Assembly: GCF_013752535.1 (NCBI RefSeq)
Contig: NZ_CP058348.1
Location: forward strand, 496,001-560,000
Source: Bdellovibrio sp. KM01
GTDB lineage: Bacteria > Bdellovibrionota > Bdellovibrionia > Bdellovibrionales > Bdellovibrionaceae
DNA: 64,000 nt
Direction: 5' to 3'
The notes beneath the pieces were generated by a model. That model worked only from the letters and a program-made list of their open reading frames with translations, made no database searches and was not told the DNA's origin. Each line of letters begins with the position of its first letter. The first letter of the stretch is position 1. Shown piece by piece: positions 25,123 through 33,946 of this stretch. The translations under genes and the position numbers were made by a program.

Positions 25123-25280
25123 GAGTCTCCGCGCTTGGGGGCCGCTTCGGCTAGGGCTGCAACTCCGCGACACACCATCCGTGGTTCACCGTCGCCGGCT
25201 GCGCCGGTTCGCGCATCGTGCGCCGACGGAGGTCGCTGCGTTTCAGCCCTAGCCGAAGCGGCCCCCAAGCGCGGAGACTC
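25123..25280. repeat. GC-rich inverted-repeat element with perfect 37-bp arms
   Basis: Arms at 25123-25159 and 25244-25280 are perfect complements over 37 bases, starting GAGTCTCCGCGCTTGGGGGC. Complementarity continues inward with a few mismatches (GGGCTGnAACnCnGCGAC), and the loop holds further small hairpins (GCCGGCTGCGCCGGT, GCGCATCGTGCGC). The GC content is far above the AT-rich sequence on both sides. It lies between the zinc-ribbon gene and the 3' end of ddl. It could be a MITE-like or REP-like element or a structured RNA; no ORF inside is credible. Confidence 0.85.
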
Positions 25281-25349
25281 TCCTTGTTGTTTTCTTTTTT
25301 ATCGACAACTATTTCTTTTGAGAATTTGGGGAGAAGAATTTTGGAAATG

Positions 25350-25378
25350 AAAATGGCGCGAGGTCTTCGCGCCATTTT
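25350..25378. terminator. Bidirectional intrinsic terminator
   Basis: A 12-bp stem AAAATGGCGCGA/TCGCGCCATTTT with a 5-base loop. The plus side ends in TATTTTTTT; the minus side (end of ddl) in TTTTCATTT. Confidence 0.8.
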
Positions 25379-25410
25379 TATTTTTTTAGAGATTGAGAAG
25401 GGGGTGGGGA

Positions 25411-26499
25411 TTATAGGTAGCTTGTTTTTAGTTTTGATTCTGATTCGTAGCGCTCGAAAGCCAACGTGATCAGTTTCGTTACTAGGTCTTTGTATGCCAG
25501 GCCTGTTGCTTCCCACATTTTTGGGTACATGGAGATTTTTGTGAAGCCTGGGATTGTGTTGATTTCGTTTATGTAGAGTTCACCCGTTGGTTTTAGGAAG
25601 AAATCCACACGGGTTAAACCGTCGCAGCCCATGGCTTGATAGGTTTTTTTGGCCATGTCTTGTAGGCGTTGTAGGGTTTCGCCTTGGATTTTTGCTGGAA
25701 TTTCCAATAAGGCGCCGTTGTCGTCGATGTATTTAGCTTCGTAGGAATAGAATTCGTGTTGGGGGATGACTTCGCCTGGTAGGGAGGCTTCTGGGGCGTG
25801 GTTGTGGCCCATGACCGAGCATTCTACTTCGCGGCCTTGGATGAATTCTTCTGCCAGGACTTTAAAATCGAATTGGAAGGCGTCTTGTAGTTTTACTTTG
25901 AAGTCTTCTGCTGTTTTGATTTTGTGGACGCCTACGGATGAGCCGGCGTTTGCGGGTTTGATAAAGAATGGAGTGCCCAGGTTCTTTACGATTTCGTCGT
26001 AGTTATTGTTTTTGTATGGCGTTAGCAACATGTAGCGTGCGTTTGGAATTTTTGCGTCGGCCAAGATGTGTTTCATGACCGCTTTGTCCATGCCGGCTGC
26101 TGAAGACCAAACCCCGCAACCTACGAACGGGATGTTGACCATTTTAAAGATGCCTTGAATCGTTCCGTCTTCGCCCATTGTTCCGTGCATGATGGGGAAG
26201 GCGCAGTCTACGGAAGTTTTTGTGCCATTTTTCAATGAATAGAGAACCGGTTTACCCAGGTCGCAGATCATGGCTACAGGTTCGGCATTTGGTGGCAAGG
26301 CTTTGTCGTCGATTTTTGTTACTTGAGAAAAGACCGCCATGTCGGGGAAACGGTACCAAGTTCCATCAGAGCTGATACCAATCAAGATCGGACTGAATTT
26401 TTCTTTGTCCAAAGCGTCTGCTACGTTTTTAGCGGAGCGAAGGGAAACTTCGTGCTCTGCTGATTTACCACCGAAAATAAGTGCGATTGTCTTTTTCAT
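25411..26499 (-). CDS. ddl: D-alanine--D-alanine ligase
   Basis: 362 residues, ATP-grasp fold. It begins '[22 protein letters not shown]', the family's first signature, followed by '[18 protein letters not shown]', '[15 protein letters not shown]' and the C-terminal '[24 protein letters not shown]' with the metal-binding Glu/Asn residues. It makes D-Ala-D-Ala for peptidoglycan precursors in the cytoplasm. It is followed by a bidirectional terminator. The elbB gene lies upstream in the same direction. Confidence 0.95.
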   Translation of the reverse strand: MKKTIALIFGGKSAEHEVSLRSAKNVADALDKEKFSPILIGISSDGTWYRFPDMAVFSQVTKIDDKALPPNAEPVAMICDLGKPVLYSLKNGTKTSVDCAFPIMHGTMGEDGTIQGIFKMVNIPFVGCGVWSSAAGMDKAVMKHILADAKIPNARYMLLTPYKNNNYDEIVKNLGTPFFIKPANAGSSVGVHKIKTAEDFKVKLQDAFQFDFKVLAEEFIQGREVECSVMGHNHAPEASLPGEVIPQHEFYSYEAKYIDDNGALLEIPAKIQGETLQRLQDMAKKTYQAMGCDGLTRVDFFLKPTGELYINEINTIPGFTKISMYPKMWEATGLAYKDLVTKLITLAFERYESESKLKTSYL

Positions 26500-26557
26500 T
26501 TTAAGTCCGTCCGTGAGTTAAAACATTCTAGAAAGGGAGCGAAGTCGGAGAGTGGGA

Positions 26558-27211
26558 TTACGCCCACTCCACCAATTCATGTGCTAAACCGAAGATGCCT
26601 GCGAAGACTTCGTTTGGTTTTGCGTCACCGTACATATATGCAGGCGTTGTGACCACTTTTGTTTCGCGATCAGAGATATAGTCGTCCACCGGGCATTCTT
26701 CGTGTTGCGCGCCGGTTTTTTGAATCTCTGCGGCTGTGGCGGCATCGTCACCGATTGTCAGCGTGACTTTTTTCTTGCCCAAAACTTTCGCCAATAGCAC
26801 CGGGGCGATACAACATGCGCCGATTGGTTTGCTGGCTTCAAAGAATTCCAGGATCACGCGTTTCACGTCTGGATTCACTTCGCAAGCGGCGCCTTTTTCA
26901 GCCCAGTTGCAAAGATTTTTTGCGGCACCGAAGCCGCCCGGAAATGCCAAACCATCAAAATCTTTTGCGTGAAGCTCGGCCAAGGATTTAACTTTGCTGC
27001 GAGCGATGCGCGCAGATTCGGTCAGAACATTGCGTTTGCCACCTGTTGGAGATTTTGAAATGTGATCGACTTCGACAAGATCGATGTCGGGAGCAAAACA
27101 AGTGATTTCAGCACCGGCTTGGTTCAAGGCGATGAACAAGCTGACTGTTTCAGTGATTTCTGAACCATCCAAATAACCGCTACCTGAAAGAACGACTGCG
27201 ATTTTTTTCAT
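26558..27211 (-). CDS. elbB: ElbB-like DJ-1/PfpI protein (isoprenoid glyoxalase type)
   Basis: About 217 residues. ATG 27211 is chosen because GGAGG lies 7-8 bases upstream; the longer frame from 27262 has no such site. 'KKIAVVLSGSGYLDGSEITE' is the ElbB signature and 'IGACCIAPVLLAKVL' carries the nucleophile Cys of the DJ-1 elbow. E. coli ElbB is reported to have glyoxalase activity and was linked to isoprenoid production. Cytoplasmic; no direct link to the neighbouring ddl. Confidence 0.9.
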   Translation of the reverse strand: MKKIAVVLSGSGYLDGSEITETVSLFIALNQAGAEITCFAPDIDLVEVDHISKSPTGGKRNVLTESARIARSKVKSLAELHAKDFDGLAFPGGFGAAKNLCNWAEKGAACEVNPDVKRVILEFFEASKPIGACCIAPVLLAKVLGKKKVTLTIGDDAATAAEIQKTGAQHEECPVDDYISDRETKVVTTPAYMYGDAKPNEVFAGIFGLAHELVEWA

Positions 27212-27273
27212 AAAAAAACCTCCGGGAGATTTCACTCTACCGGAGGTCGTAAGTGTTGGCAATGAAGTGGTGA

Positions 27274-28224
27274 CTAGTTCTGGCTGGTGTTACGTTGAAA
27301 ATTCTTAAGACGGTTGCACACCGTGACTAAAACTTTTGTGGTTGAATTCGGAATCTGTACAAGACCTCGGGAACAATAATCCAAGACACGTGGCAGGAAG
27401 GGCAGATCCGGAGTCATAGAAATAGTGTAAGTCACCTTTTGCTTTTCTGTTGTCGTTCCAGTTTTCAAAAGAATCGACCAATCGAATGTCACTTTTTTAA
27501 CGTTCAGCTGACAGTTTGGAAGTCCACCACAGTTTGATTGCTGTTTGATAAGGTCTGGAGCGGGACGAACTTCTGTTGTTTTAGTAAGATTCGCGCACTT
27601 GATTTCGCAAGAATCCACTTTCAACGTTTCCTTGCAATACTTTTGCAAGTCATCGGTCATGATACAGGAGTTTGCGAGCATCAAAACTCTTTCAAAACCC
27701 AAAGTCATTTCGTAATCGTCACCCAAGGTTTTTACATCACTCTTTTTCGCTAAAACGGATTTCGCTATTGCCAAAGCCGCGCTGTCAGTGGATTTCGATT
27801 TCTTTTTTGAGGCTGCTTGCACAGGGTTTGAATCTGTTGCGTTACTTTTCATAACGGAGCGGTGATCTTCACGTGTTGACTGTGAGGAATTCTCGCCCGA
27901 GATCACAGCCGTTTGATATAAAAACGTATAATCATATTGATCTGTGGTTTCCGTAATATTGGATATCGTGATGCCCTCTTGCAAAACCAGGCGAGGATCC
28001 ATGGTATCGATTTGTTGTTCAGTTTCTTGAAATAAGAAATCACCTTTTAGCATTGTCAGGGGGCTGACGGAACCCCAGCCATCAACCAAAGAGCTGCTGA
28101 CTTCCTGAGCCGTGGCGGGAACAGCTTTGTCTTCAAGATCTGGAGTTTTCATGCAGGACAACGAGCCTGCGACCACTGCCACAGTTAAGACTTTAGGCAG
28201 CAGTCTTTGCAAATTTTTATTCAT
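27274..28224 (-). CDS. Lipoprotein, unknown function
   Basis: About 316 residues. The start ATG at 28224 overlaps the stop of the upstream GNAT gene (ATGA), so I use it rather than the frame opening at 28248. The signal ends in a lipobox SLSC (Cys about residue 24), then 'MKTPDLEDK'. There are eight or nine Cys in the C-terminal half, for example 'CKETLKVDSCEIKCANL' and 'NCGGLPNCQLNV', which suggests several disulphides. A low-complexity 'AASKKKSKSTDSAALAIA' stretch is central. The family is not recognised. Confidence 0.8.
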   Translation of the reverse strand: MNKNLQRLLPKVLTVAVVAGSLSCMKTPDLEDKAVPATAQEVSSSLVDGWGSVSPLTMLKGDFLFQETEQQIDTMDPRLVLQEGITISNITETTDQYDYTFLYQTAVISGENSSQSTREDHRSVMKSNATDSNPVQAASKKKSKSTDSAALAIAKSVLAKKSDVKTLGDDYEMTLGFERVLMLANSCIMTDDLQKYCKETLKVDSCEIKCANLTKTTEVRPAPDLIKQQSNCGGLPNCQLNVKKVTFDWSILLKTGTTTEKQKVTYTISMTPDLPFLPRVLDYCSRGLVQIPNSTTKVLVTVCNRLKNFQRNTSQN

Positions 28225-29312
28225 ATTGAATCCCAACCCCAAACCCACAGATTTAAAGGCATGATTTTTTCAAATTTAGCGACAGTTTCTTCTTTAAAGA
28301 TGCCGATCGCGCGATAATCAACCGGGCCGAACAACAAGCGAACCATGTCGGTTTCATGTGTGATCGTATATAAATCCTGACCGATACCAAAAACAAAGTG
28401 ATCGCCCTGTTTTTCCAAAACGAAATCAGCAACACCCTCAGCACGGAAAGCGCGTTTGATTTTCGCTGACAGTTGTTCAAAGTTTACGATTTTGATCATC
28501 CCTAAGAAGCCGCTGTTCTTGGTGACATTGTGTGTTTCTAGTTCGCGAATCAGATTTTGGGAATGCTTAGGGCAGATGATTGTAAACGGCGTTCCTTTTT
28601 TCGCACGGATAAAGCTTAACAAAGAAAGCAGTTTGCTGGTTGAGCCACCCCATTCATGGATGTATCCACCCAAATCGATCCCTTTGCCTTCAATTGCATA
28701 AGCAGCCAGCTGACCATTCGGTTCCCAAGCTGTATAGATTTGAGTTTGCGGGATGCTTAAGAATTTACGAGTTTCTTCGATCGAACGAACCGAGTTCACA
28801 GAGTGTTGTGAATACAGGCGGTAAATCGCATCCGGAGCGATCTTAGAGTCAGTTGAATACGTCAAATTACTGATTGGCATATTGAAATTGTCTTCAATAA
28901 CGAAGCTGATCTCGCTTCCCGCCAATTCAAAGCCCATGCGGCGATAGAAATCGAAAAGATCGGTCCAAAGAATCGCGATATCACAGGATTGTTCCTGCGC
29001 AGATCTTAGGCAATCTTTGATAACCGTTGTGCTAAGACCCTGGCCACGATGCTGATCATCCGTTACCACCGACCCGATAGCTGCGACTTTATAGATCACA
29101 TGGGGAGACTTAATAATAAGAGGTTTCAATACGGCGTGAGAAAGGACTCGTTCCTCATCCGCAATAATGCGCATATTGTGCAAGTTGTTAGGAGTAAACG
29201 CCGTTGGATACTCGGCAGCAATAGACCAAGGAGCTTCAGAACGTAGTTTTTTATTCAAAAAATCCAAAACCTGGGGAAGCTCGGTTTCCCTTGGTGAGCG
29301 TGGTCCTTCCAT
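28221..29312 (-). CDS. GNAT-family N-acetyltransferase
   Basis: About 363 residues; the start ATG at 29312 has AAGGAGGG directly upstream. The acetyl-CoA loop is 'GSVVTDDQHRGQGLSTTVIK' (the R/Q-x-x-G-x-G/A motif), followed by 'LWTDLFDFYRRMGFELAG', the usual GNAT C-terminal motif. The second half (190-363) is unlike a single GNAT domain and recalls two-domain, Eis-like enzymes. The substrate is unknown. Translationally coupled to the lipoprotein gene downstream. Confidence 0.85.
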   Translation of the reverse strand: MEGPRSPRETELPQVLDFLNKKLRSEAPWSIAAEYPTAFTPNNLHNMRIIADEERVLSHAVLKPLIIKSPHVIYKVAAIGSVVTDDQHRGQGLSTTVIKDCLRSAQEQSCDIAILWTDLFDFYRRMGFELAGSEISFVIEDNFNMPISNLTYSTDSKIAPDAIYRLYSQHSVNSVRSIEETRKFLSIPQTQIYTAWEPNGQLAAYAIEGKGIDLGGYIHEWGGSTSKLLSLLSFIRAKKGTPFTIICPKHSQNLIRELETHNVTKNSGFLGMIKIVNFEQLSAKIKRAFRAEGVADFVLEKQGDHFVFGIGQDLYTITHETDMVRLLFGPVDYRAIGIFKEETVAKFEKIMPLNLWVWGWDSI

Positions 29313-29419
29313 GAACCCTCCTTTTGACAATCTCCTTTAGAATACCGGGATTTGGGGCTGGACCCCAGTGATTCGACAAATAAGGGCCTGAAAATGCGAC
29401 ACAAGTCCGGAAGGTCAGT

Positions 29420-29447
29420 TTGACAGAAGGGGGTAAAGCCTTATATT
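29420..29447 (+). promoter_or_regulatory. Sigma-70 promoter for ferredoxin operon
   Basis: A consensus -35 TTGACA at 29420-29425 and TATATT at 29442-29447 with a 16-base spacer, 24 bases before the ferredoxin ATG. Confidence 0.7.
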
Positions 29448-29470
29448 TAAGGGCGTATTAGGGAGAAGTC

Positions 29471-29707
29471 ATGGCTGATAAGGGTTCAAAATGGTCGGAA
29501 AATAAACCGGGTAAAGTATTCGTGGATCAATCTTGTATTGCCTGCGACGCCTGCGTTTTGACGGCTCCAAAGAACTTCTCCATGCACGAAGAAGACGGTC
29601 ACGCCTTCGTCTCCAAGCAACCAGAAAGCCCCGAAGAAGCTGAATTGGTAAAAGAAGCCATCGAAGGCTGCCCAGTTGAAGCAATTGGCAACGACGGTGA
29701 CGAGTAA
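29471..29707 (+). CDS. Ferredoxin, single [4Fe-4S] type
   Basis: 78 residues with C22, C25 and C28 (SCIACDACVLTAP) and C67 (EGCPVEAIG), the four ligands of a single [4Fe-4S] cluster as in Thermotoga and Bacillus ferredoxins. It carries electrons in the cytoplasm; the partner is unknown. A consensus promoter and GGGAGAAG ribosome site precede it, and nth begins inside its 3' end. Confidence 0.92.
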   Translation: MADKGSKWSENKPGKVFVDQSCIACDACVLTAPKNFSMHEEDGHAFVSKQPESPEEAELVKEAIEGCPVEAIGNDGDE

Positions 29708-30335
29708 AAAGAAAGCTCCTCTCGAGCAGACTATATCCCTTTTAAAGCGCTATTATCCTGACGCTCATTGCGCTCTAAACCATCGCAATCCTTTTGAATT
29801 ACTAGTCGCCACGGTTTTATCCGCACAATGCACGGATGAACGCGTGAACATGGTGACCCCAGCACTTTTCGAGAAATATCCCACGCCACTGGCCATGTCG
29901 AAAGCTCCTTTGGGGAGTTTAGAAAGCCTGGTTCGTTCCACGGGATTTTTTAAAAACAAAGCCAAGAATTTGAAGTCTGCTGCCACTGATTTGGTGAAAA
30001 AATATGACGGCGAAATCCCCCAGGATCTTGAGGCTTTGGTCGGGCTTGCGGGGGTAGGCCGAAAAACCGCGAATGTGGTTTTGGGTAACGCATTTGATAT
30101 CCCCAGTGGCATCGTGGTTGATACGCATGTCACACGCTTGTCGAATCGCCTGGGTTGGGTAAAAACCGAAAACGCTGTGCAGATCGAAAAGATTTTGTGC
30201 AAAGTGGTGCCAGAAGACGATTGGATTTTGTTATCGCATTTATTGATTTCACATGGTCGAGCTATCTGTAAGGCGAGAAAACCTGATTGCGCTCACTGCT
30301 TCCTTGAGACGACTTGCCCGAAGCGCGGAGTCTAG
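29697..30335 (+). CDS. nth: Endonuclease III
   Basis: About 212 residues. The helix-hairpin-helix 'LAGVGRKTANVVLGNAF' contains the catalytic Lys, the catalytic Asp is in 'VVDTHVTRLSNRLG', and the C-terminal [4Fe-4S] loop is 'CKARKPDCAHCFLETTCP'. It removes oxidised pyrimidines and nicks the AP site in base-excision repair. The start is uncertain (TTG 29676 or GTG 29697); GTG 29697 gives 'MTSKKKAPLEQ', close to the usual N-terminus. It overlaps the ferredoxin gene. Confidence 0.93.
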   Translation: MTSKKKAPLEQTISLLKRYYPDAHCALNHRNPFELLVATVLSAQCTDERVNMVTPALFEKYPTPLAMSKAPLGSLESLVRSTGFFKNKAKNLKSAATDLVKKYDGEIPQDLEALVGLAGVGRKTANVVLGNAFDIPSGIVVDTHVTRLSNRLGWVKTENAVQIEKILCKVVPEDDWILLSHLLISHGRAICKARKPDCAHCFLETTCPKRGV

Positions 30336-30348
30336 GCACAATGATCAC

Positions 30349-30831
30349 ATGTTTGTTTCATTCTTTGAGAGCGTTAAATACGTAGGACATCTTTTGCCCA
30401 TTTCTTTTTTAAGAATATTTCTGGGCTATTACTATTTAGAGCAAGCATTGCAAAAGTATCGCGGCGATTTTTTAACTCGTCCACGCATTGCCGATCAAAT
30501 TGCAGAGTGGTTGCCAACCAGCCATGCACCGAATTGGTTTAAAATTTTTGCGAGTGCGCAGATGATCCCTAATTGGCAAACAGTGGCCTTCATCATCGTG
30601 GGCTTGGAGTTTGCAATCGCGATTTCCTATATCATCGGTTATGTTGTTCGTCCTATCGCTTTGATCGGGATGCTTTTGTGCGTGACGATGCTTTTCATCT
30701 CGGGACCGGGACACGAAGACTTTTACAAAACTTTCCTGGCGATTCACCTGATCCTGGCGTGGGTGGGGGCAGGCCGTTGTCTGGGATTGGATTACTATTA
30801 CTTCAAACGCCGCCGCGGTATCTGGTGGTAA
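30349..30831 (+). CDS. DoxX-like membrane protein
   Basis: About 160 residues with four membrane segments ('VGHLLPISFLRIFLGYYYLE', 'WQTVAFIIVGLEFAIAISYI', 'PIALIGMLLCVTMLFI', 'FLAIHLILAWVGAGR'), the DoxX/DoxD layout. ATG 30349, 13 bases after the nth stop, is the first start that avoids nth. The role of DoxX proteins is loosely linked to membrane redox processes. It lies 4 bases before thiB. Confidence 0.75.
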   Translation: MFVSFFESVKYVGHLLPISFLRIFLGYYYLEQALQKYRGDFLTRPRIADQIAEWLPTSHAPNWFKIFASAQMIPNWQTVAFIIVGLEFAIAISYIIGYVVRPIALIGMLLCVTMLFISGPGHEDFYKTFLAIHLILAWVGAGRCLGLDYYYFKRRRGIWW

Positions 30832-30835
30832 TTTC

Positions 30836-31876
30836 ATGAAAAATTTTATCGTTTTTATTGCAGTGGTATTTTTAGGTTTGTTCCTGGCTCTTTTGAACCG
30901 CACGGAAACAAATACTTCCGCGGGGTCGATGCCGACGTTGCGTGTTTTTGGTTATTCTTCCTTTACGGGAAAATTTGGCCCGGGTCCGTCTTTGAAGACG
31001 GAGTTTGAAAAGTCCTGTAACTGCAAACTGGAATTTATCGAGGGCAGTGACTCTGGAATTTTACTTCAACGTTTGAAAATTGAAGGTGAAAGTTTGGGAG
31101 CTGACTTGGTGATCGGCCTTGATCAGTTCGATATTTCCAAAGCAACAGCGGAACACCAATGGCGAAAAATGAATTTGGGTGATTTGAACGTCTATGACGT
31201 GGTGAAACCCGCTTTAGCGAATAAATTCTTTGTCCCTTATGACTGGGGCGCTTTGACCTTTGTGATGCGCACAGGGGAGCTTAAGAAAACTCCAGCAAAA
31301 ATTGATGATCTTTTGGACCCTGAACTGACCAAGAAAATTTCTTTGGAAGATCCTCGCACCAGCTCGCCAGGAATGCAGTTCCTGTATTGGTTGGTGAAAT
31401 CAAAAGGCGAGGAAGAGGCTTTTCAATTTTTGCAAAAGTTGATGCCACAGGTTCACAGCTTTTCTCCGACCTGGTCCGCAGCGTATGGGCTTTTCACTAA
31501 TAAGCAGACGAAACTTGCTTACTCTTATGTGACATCGCCGCTTTATCATGAAATCGAAGAGAAAAAGAAAGACTATCAAGCCATCGTCTTCGCTGAGCCC
31601 TTGCCTGTGCAGTTTGAATTCATGGGTATTCCTGAATTTTGCCGTCACTGCGAGCTTGCTGAAAAATTTGTGAATTTGATGCTTTCTCCGGCTGGCCAAA
31701 AAATCATTATGGAAAAGAACTATATGATGCCCGTGATGAAGGGCGTTCGCGATGGAACTCCTTTCGCGACGGTACCTGAATATAAATCCGTCCCTGGATT
31801 TGAAATCCTGCCGACGGCCGAAGTGGACCGCCTGTTAAAACGTTGGACTGAAGTTCGCCGAGGCAATCTCAATTGA
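30836..31876 (+). CDS. thiB: Thiamine ABC transporter, substrate-binding protein
   Basis: 346 residues with an N-terminal membrane/signal segment. It closely follows E. coli ThiB/TbpA: 'FGPGPSLKTEFEKSCNCKLE' (WGPGP..K..FE..CNC in ThiB), 'GADLVIGLDQF', 'FVPYDWGALTFV', 'LEDPRTSSPGMQFLYW' and 'YSYVTSPLYHEIEEKKKDY'. It would bind thiamine or its phosphates in the periplasm. thiP starts within its stop (TTGA). Confidence 0.92.
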   Translation: MKNFIVFIAVVFLGLFLALLNRTETNTSAGSMPTLRVFGYSSFTGKFGPGPSLKTEFEKSCNCKLEFIEGSDSGILLQRLKIEGESLGADLVIGLDQFDISKATAEHQWRKMNLGDLNVYDVVKPALANKFFVPYDWGALTFVMRTGELKKTPAKIDDLLDPELTKKISLEDPRTSSPGMQFLYWLVKSKGEEEAFQFLQKLMPQVHSFSPTWSAAYGLFTNKQTKLAYSYVTSPLYHEIEEKKKDYQAIVFAEPLPVQFEFMGIPEFCRHCELAEKFVNLMLSPAGQKIIMEKNYMMPVMKGVRDGTPFATVPEYKSVPGFEILPTAEVDRLLKRWTEVRRGNLN

Positions 31877-33333
31877 GTTTGCGTAAACTTCTTCGCCTAG
31901 CTCTGGTTGTATTTCTGCTGTTTCCGTTTCTGTTTCTGCTAACGCAGTTCAGACCTCAGGAACTGCCGGATATGGCCGAGCTGTGGTGGGCTTTTAAAAA
32001 TACTTTCATTCAAGCTTTGCTTTCTTCGGTATGCTCACTGTTTTTGGGAATCTGGGCTTCGTTTGGGATTTTGAATTTTCCGCCAGGCAAAAGCCGCCTG
32101 CGCCTGGTTTTGGAAGTGGCGTGCCTGGTTCCAAACTTTTTACCACCACTCTTTATTCTGCTTTCGGTTTTAAATATCGTGGACCCATTTCCGATGGGAG
32201 TTCTGGGAATAGCCTTGGTTCACACAGTGATGAACTTTGGCTTGGTTGCAGTTTTATTCACCAGCATTGTTGAAAGCAAAGTCGGTGGGGTGGCCGAGCT
32301 TTCCTATGTTGAGGGCGCGGGCCGTTGGCAGTTTATTTCCAAGGGACTGCTGCCGATGCTTAAGAAAGATCTTTGGCTTTTGGGTTTGTTTATCTTTGTC
32401 GTTTGCTTTGGCAGTTTTTCCGTTCCGTTAATTGTCGGTGGTGGCAAGGGCACGACGATTGAAGTTTTGATCTATGAAAAGATCCGCCTGTCCAGTGATT
32501 GGGGTGGCGCGGTTTTCCTGGCTGCTTTGCAGTCGTTGTTTATTTTTGGGCTCTCTTTGATCGTGGGTCGCGGCAAAGGCAGCACAGCCACGCGCTATGC
32601 AAATTTAAGTTTGCTTCGCACTCGGACTGGGATCGCAATCATTGTTGCCATTTCTTTGATGTATTTAACAGGCTATGTTCAGGGCCTTATCGCGGGCTTT
32701 GGAATGATGTCGACGCTGTATGAATACCAGTCAGCATTGGCCTGGAGTTTTGTGGGAAGTATTCTGATTGGGATGACTGTCGGAATTTTCTGTTATGCCG
32801 GTTTGATGCTAATCGCCTTTTGCTGGCCAAAACCCTGGTTCGACAAATTTTTGAATGGATATGTGGCGCCTAGCACGTCGTTGGCTTGTTTTTGCCTGCT
32901 GATTTTAAGTCCCAATGAAGGTATCTTTCCGTTTATTAAAATACCTGTCGCGCTGGTACTTCTTAGTTTGAACGGCTTGTTTCGCATGGGCTGGGACAGT
33001 GAGCTGCGCTCCTTGGATTCTCAATTGAATGTGGCGTATGCGATGGGGGCGTCCCCGGTGCTAATTTTTAAAGAGGTCATGTTTCCGCAGATTTCTGCCA
33101 AGGCAGGAGTGCTTGCGGGCATTGGTGCTGTATGGGCTTGTGGAGATTTTGCGGTTTCACGTATTCTGGCGCATCGTGATTTAAGTATTGCGATGATGAC
33201 GGAAACTTTGATGTCGAGTTATCGCCTGAATCAGGCAACGGTTTTAAGTCTTTTGATTATCGTTGCCGGAATAATTTGTTTTGCTTTGTGTGTGGGGGGA
33301 AGTCGTGTCCTTCGTCGAAAATTTACGCCGTGA
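31873..33333 (+). CDS. thiP: Thiamine ABC transporter permease
   Basis: 486 residues with about 12 membrane segments in two halves, as in ThiP. The EAA-loop of half 1 is 'YVEGAGRWQFISKGLLPML'; half 2 has 'YAMGASPVLIFKEVMFPQI'. Start is TTG 31873, overlapping the thiB stop by 4 bases. It forms the inner-membrane channel with ThiQ. Confidence 0.92.
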   Translation: MSLRKLLRLALVVFLLFPFLFLLTQFRPQELPDMAELWWAFKNTFIQALLSSVCSLFLGIWASFGILNFPPGKSRLRLVLEVACLVPNFLPPLFILLSVLNIVDPFPMGVLGIALVHTVMNFGLVAVLFTSIVESKVGGVAELSYVEGAGRWQFISKGLLPMLKKDLWLLGLFIFVVCFGSFSVPLIVGGGKGTTIEVLIYEKIRLSSDWGGAVFLAALQSLFIFGLSLIVGRGKGSTATRYANLSLLRTRTGIAIIVAISLMYLTGYVQGLIAGFGMMSTLYEYQSALAWSFVGSILIGMTVGIFCYAGLMLIAFCWPKPWFDKFLNGYVAPSTSLACFCLLILSPNEGIFPFIKIPVALVLLSLNGLFRMGWDSELRSLDSQLNVAYAMGASPVLIFKEVMFPQISAKAGVLAGIGAVWACGDFAVSRILAHRDLSIAMMTETLMSSYRLNQATVLSLLIIVAGIICFALCVGGSRVLRRKFTP

Positions 33334-33946
33334 TTATGGTGACTTCAAAATTGATATTCCTCGTTGGGAGATCCTGGATCAGGGAGTGACCGTATTGTCA
33401 GGTCCTTCCGGCTCTGGAAAAACCACCGCTTTTAGAATGCTTTTGGGATTGGAAGATTGCCCAGGAATGAAGTGGACCTTTGATGGTCAGGATTTGGCGA
33501 AACTGAAAACTCCAGATCGCCGATTGGGCGTTGTGTTTCAAACCTTGGATTTGTTTCCCCATATGACAGCCCGGGAGAATATCTTGTTTGCGGCCCGTGC
33601 GCGCGGAATTCCCGAAGAAAAAGTCAGAACTCGATTAAAAGACCTGACTCAAAGTTTGAAAATGGAGTCTTTTCTGGATCGTTCTGCTTCGATTATTTCC
33701 GGCGGCGAAAAACAGCGTGTCGCCATCGCCAGAGCATTGATGGGTGAGCCACGTCTGCTTCTATTGGATGAGCCATTTTCAGCCTTGGACCAGGAACTTC
33801 GTGAAGACAGTCGTCGCCTAGTTAAAGCGGTGATAGAGGCTGAAAAAATTCCGACCCTTTTGGTCACTCATGATCCAAAAGATATCGAAGTCCTTGCGAA
33901 TAAGGTGTTCTATATCCGCAACGGATCGATTATTTCTGAAAGCTAA
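33305..33946 (+). CDS. thiQ: Thiamine ABC transporter ATP-binding protein
   Basis: About 213 residues. Walker A is 'SGPSGSGKTTAF', the Q-loop 'VVFQTLDLFPHM', the signature 'IISGGEKQRVAIARAL', Walker B 'LLLLDEPFSALD', and the H-loop 'LLVTHDPKD'. GTG 33305 has GGGGGAAG just upstream and gives 'MSFVENLRRDY', so I prefer it to 33281. Overlaps thiP by 29 bases. Its stop abuts the stop of the convergent histidine kinase gene with no spacer. Confidence 0.92.
   Translation: MSFVENLRRDYGDFKIDIPRWEILDQGVTVLSGPSGSGKTTAFRMLLGLEDCPGMKWTFDGQDLAKLKTPDRRLGVVFQTLDLFPHMTARENILFAARARGIPEEKVRTRLKDLTQSLKMESFLDRSASIISGGEKQRVAIARALMGEPRLLLLDEPFSALDQELREDSRRLVKAVIEAEKIPTLLVTHDPKDIEVLANKVFYIRNGSIISES

Noticed and set aside
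24999-25268. 89-residue open frame on the minus strand
   Set aside because: It runs through the GC-rich inverted repeat; the composition explains the open frame.
30832-30835. TPP riboswitch before thiB
   Set aside because: Only 4 bases separate thiB from the preceding gene, and no THI-box core was seen upstream of the operon.
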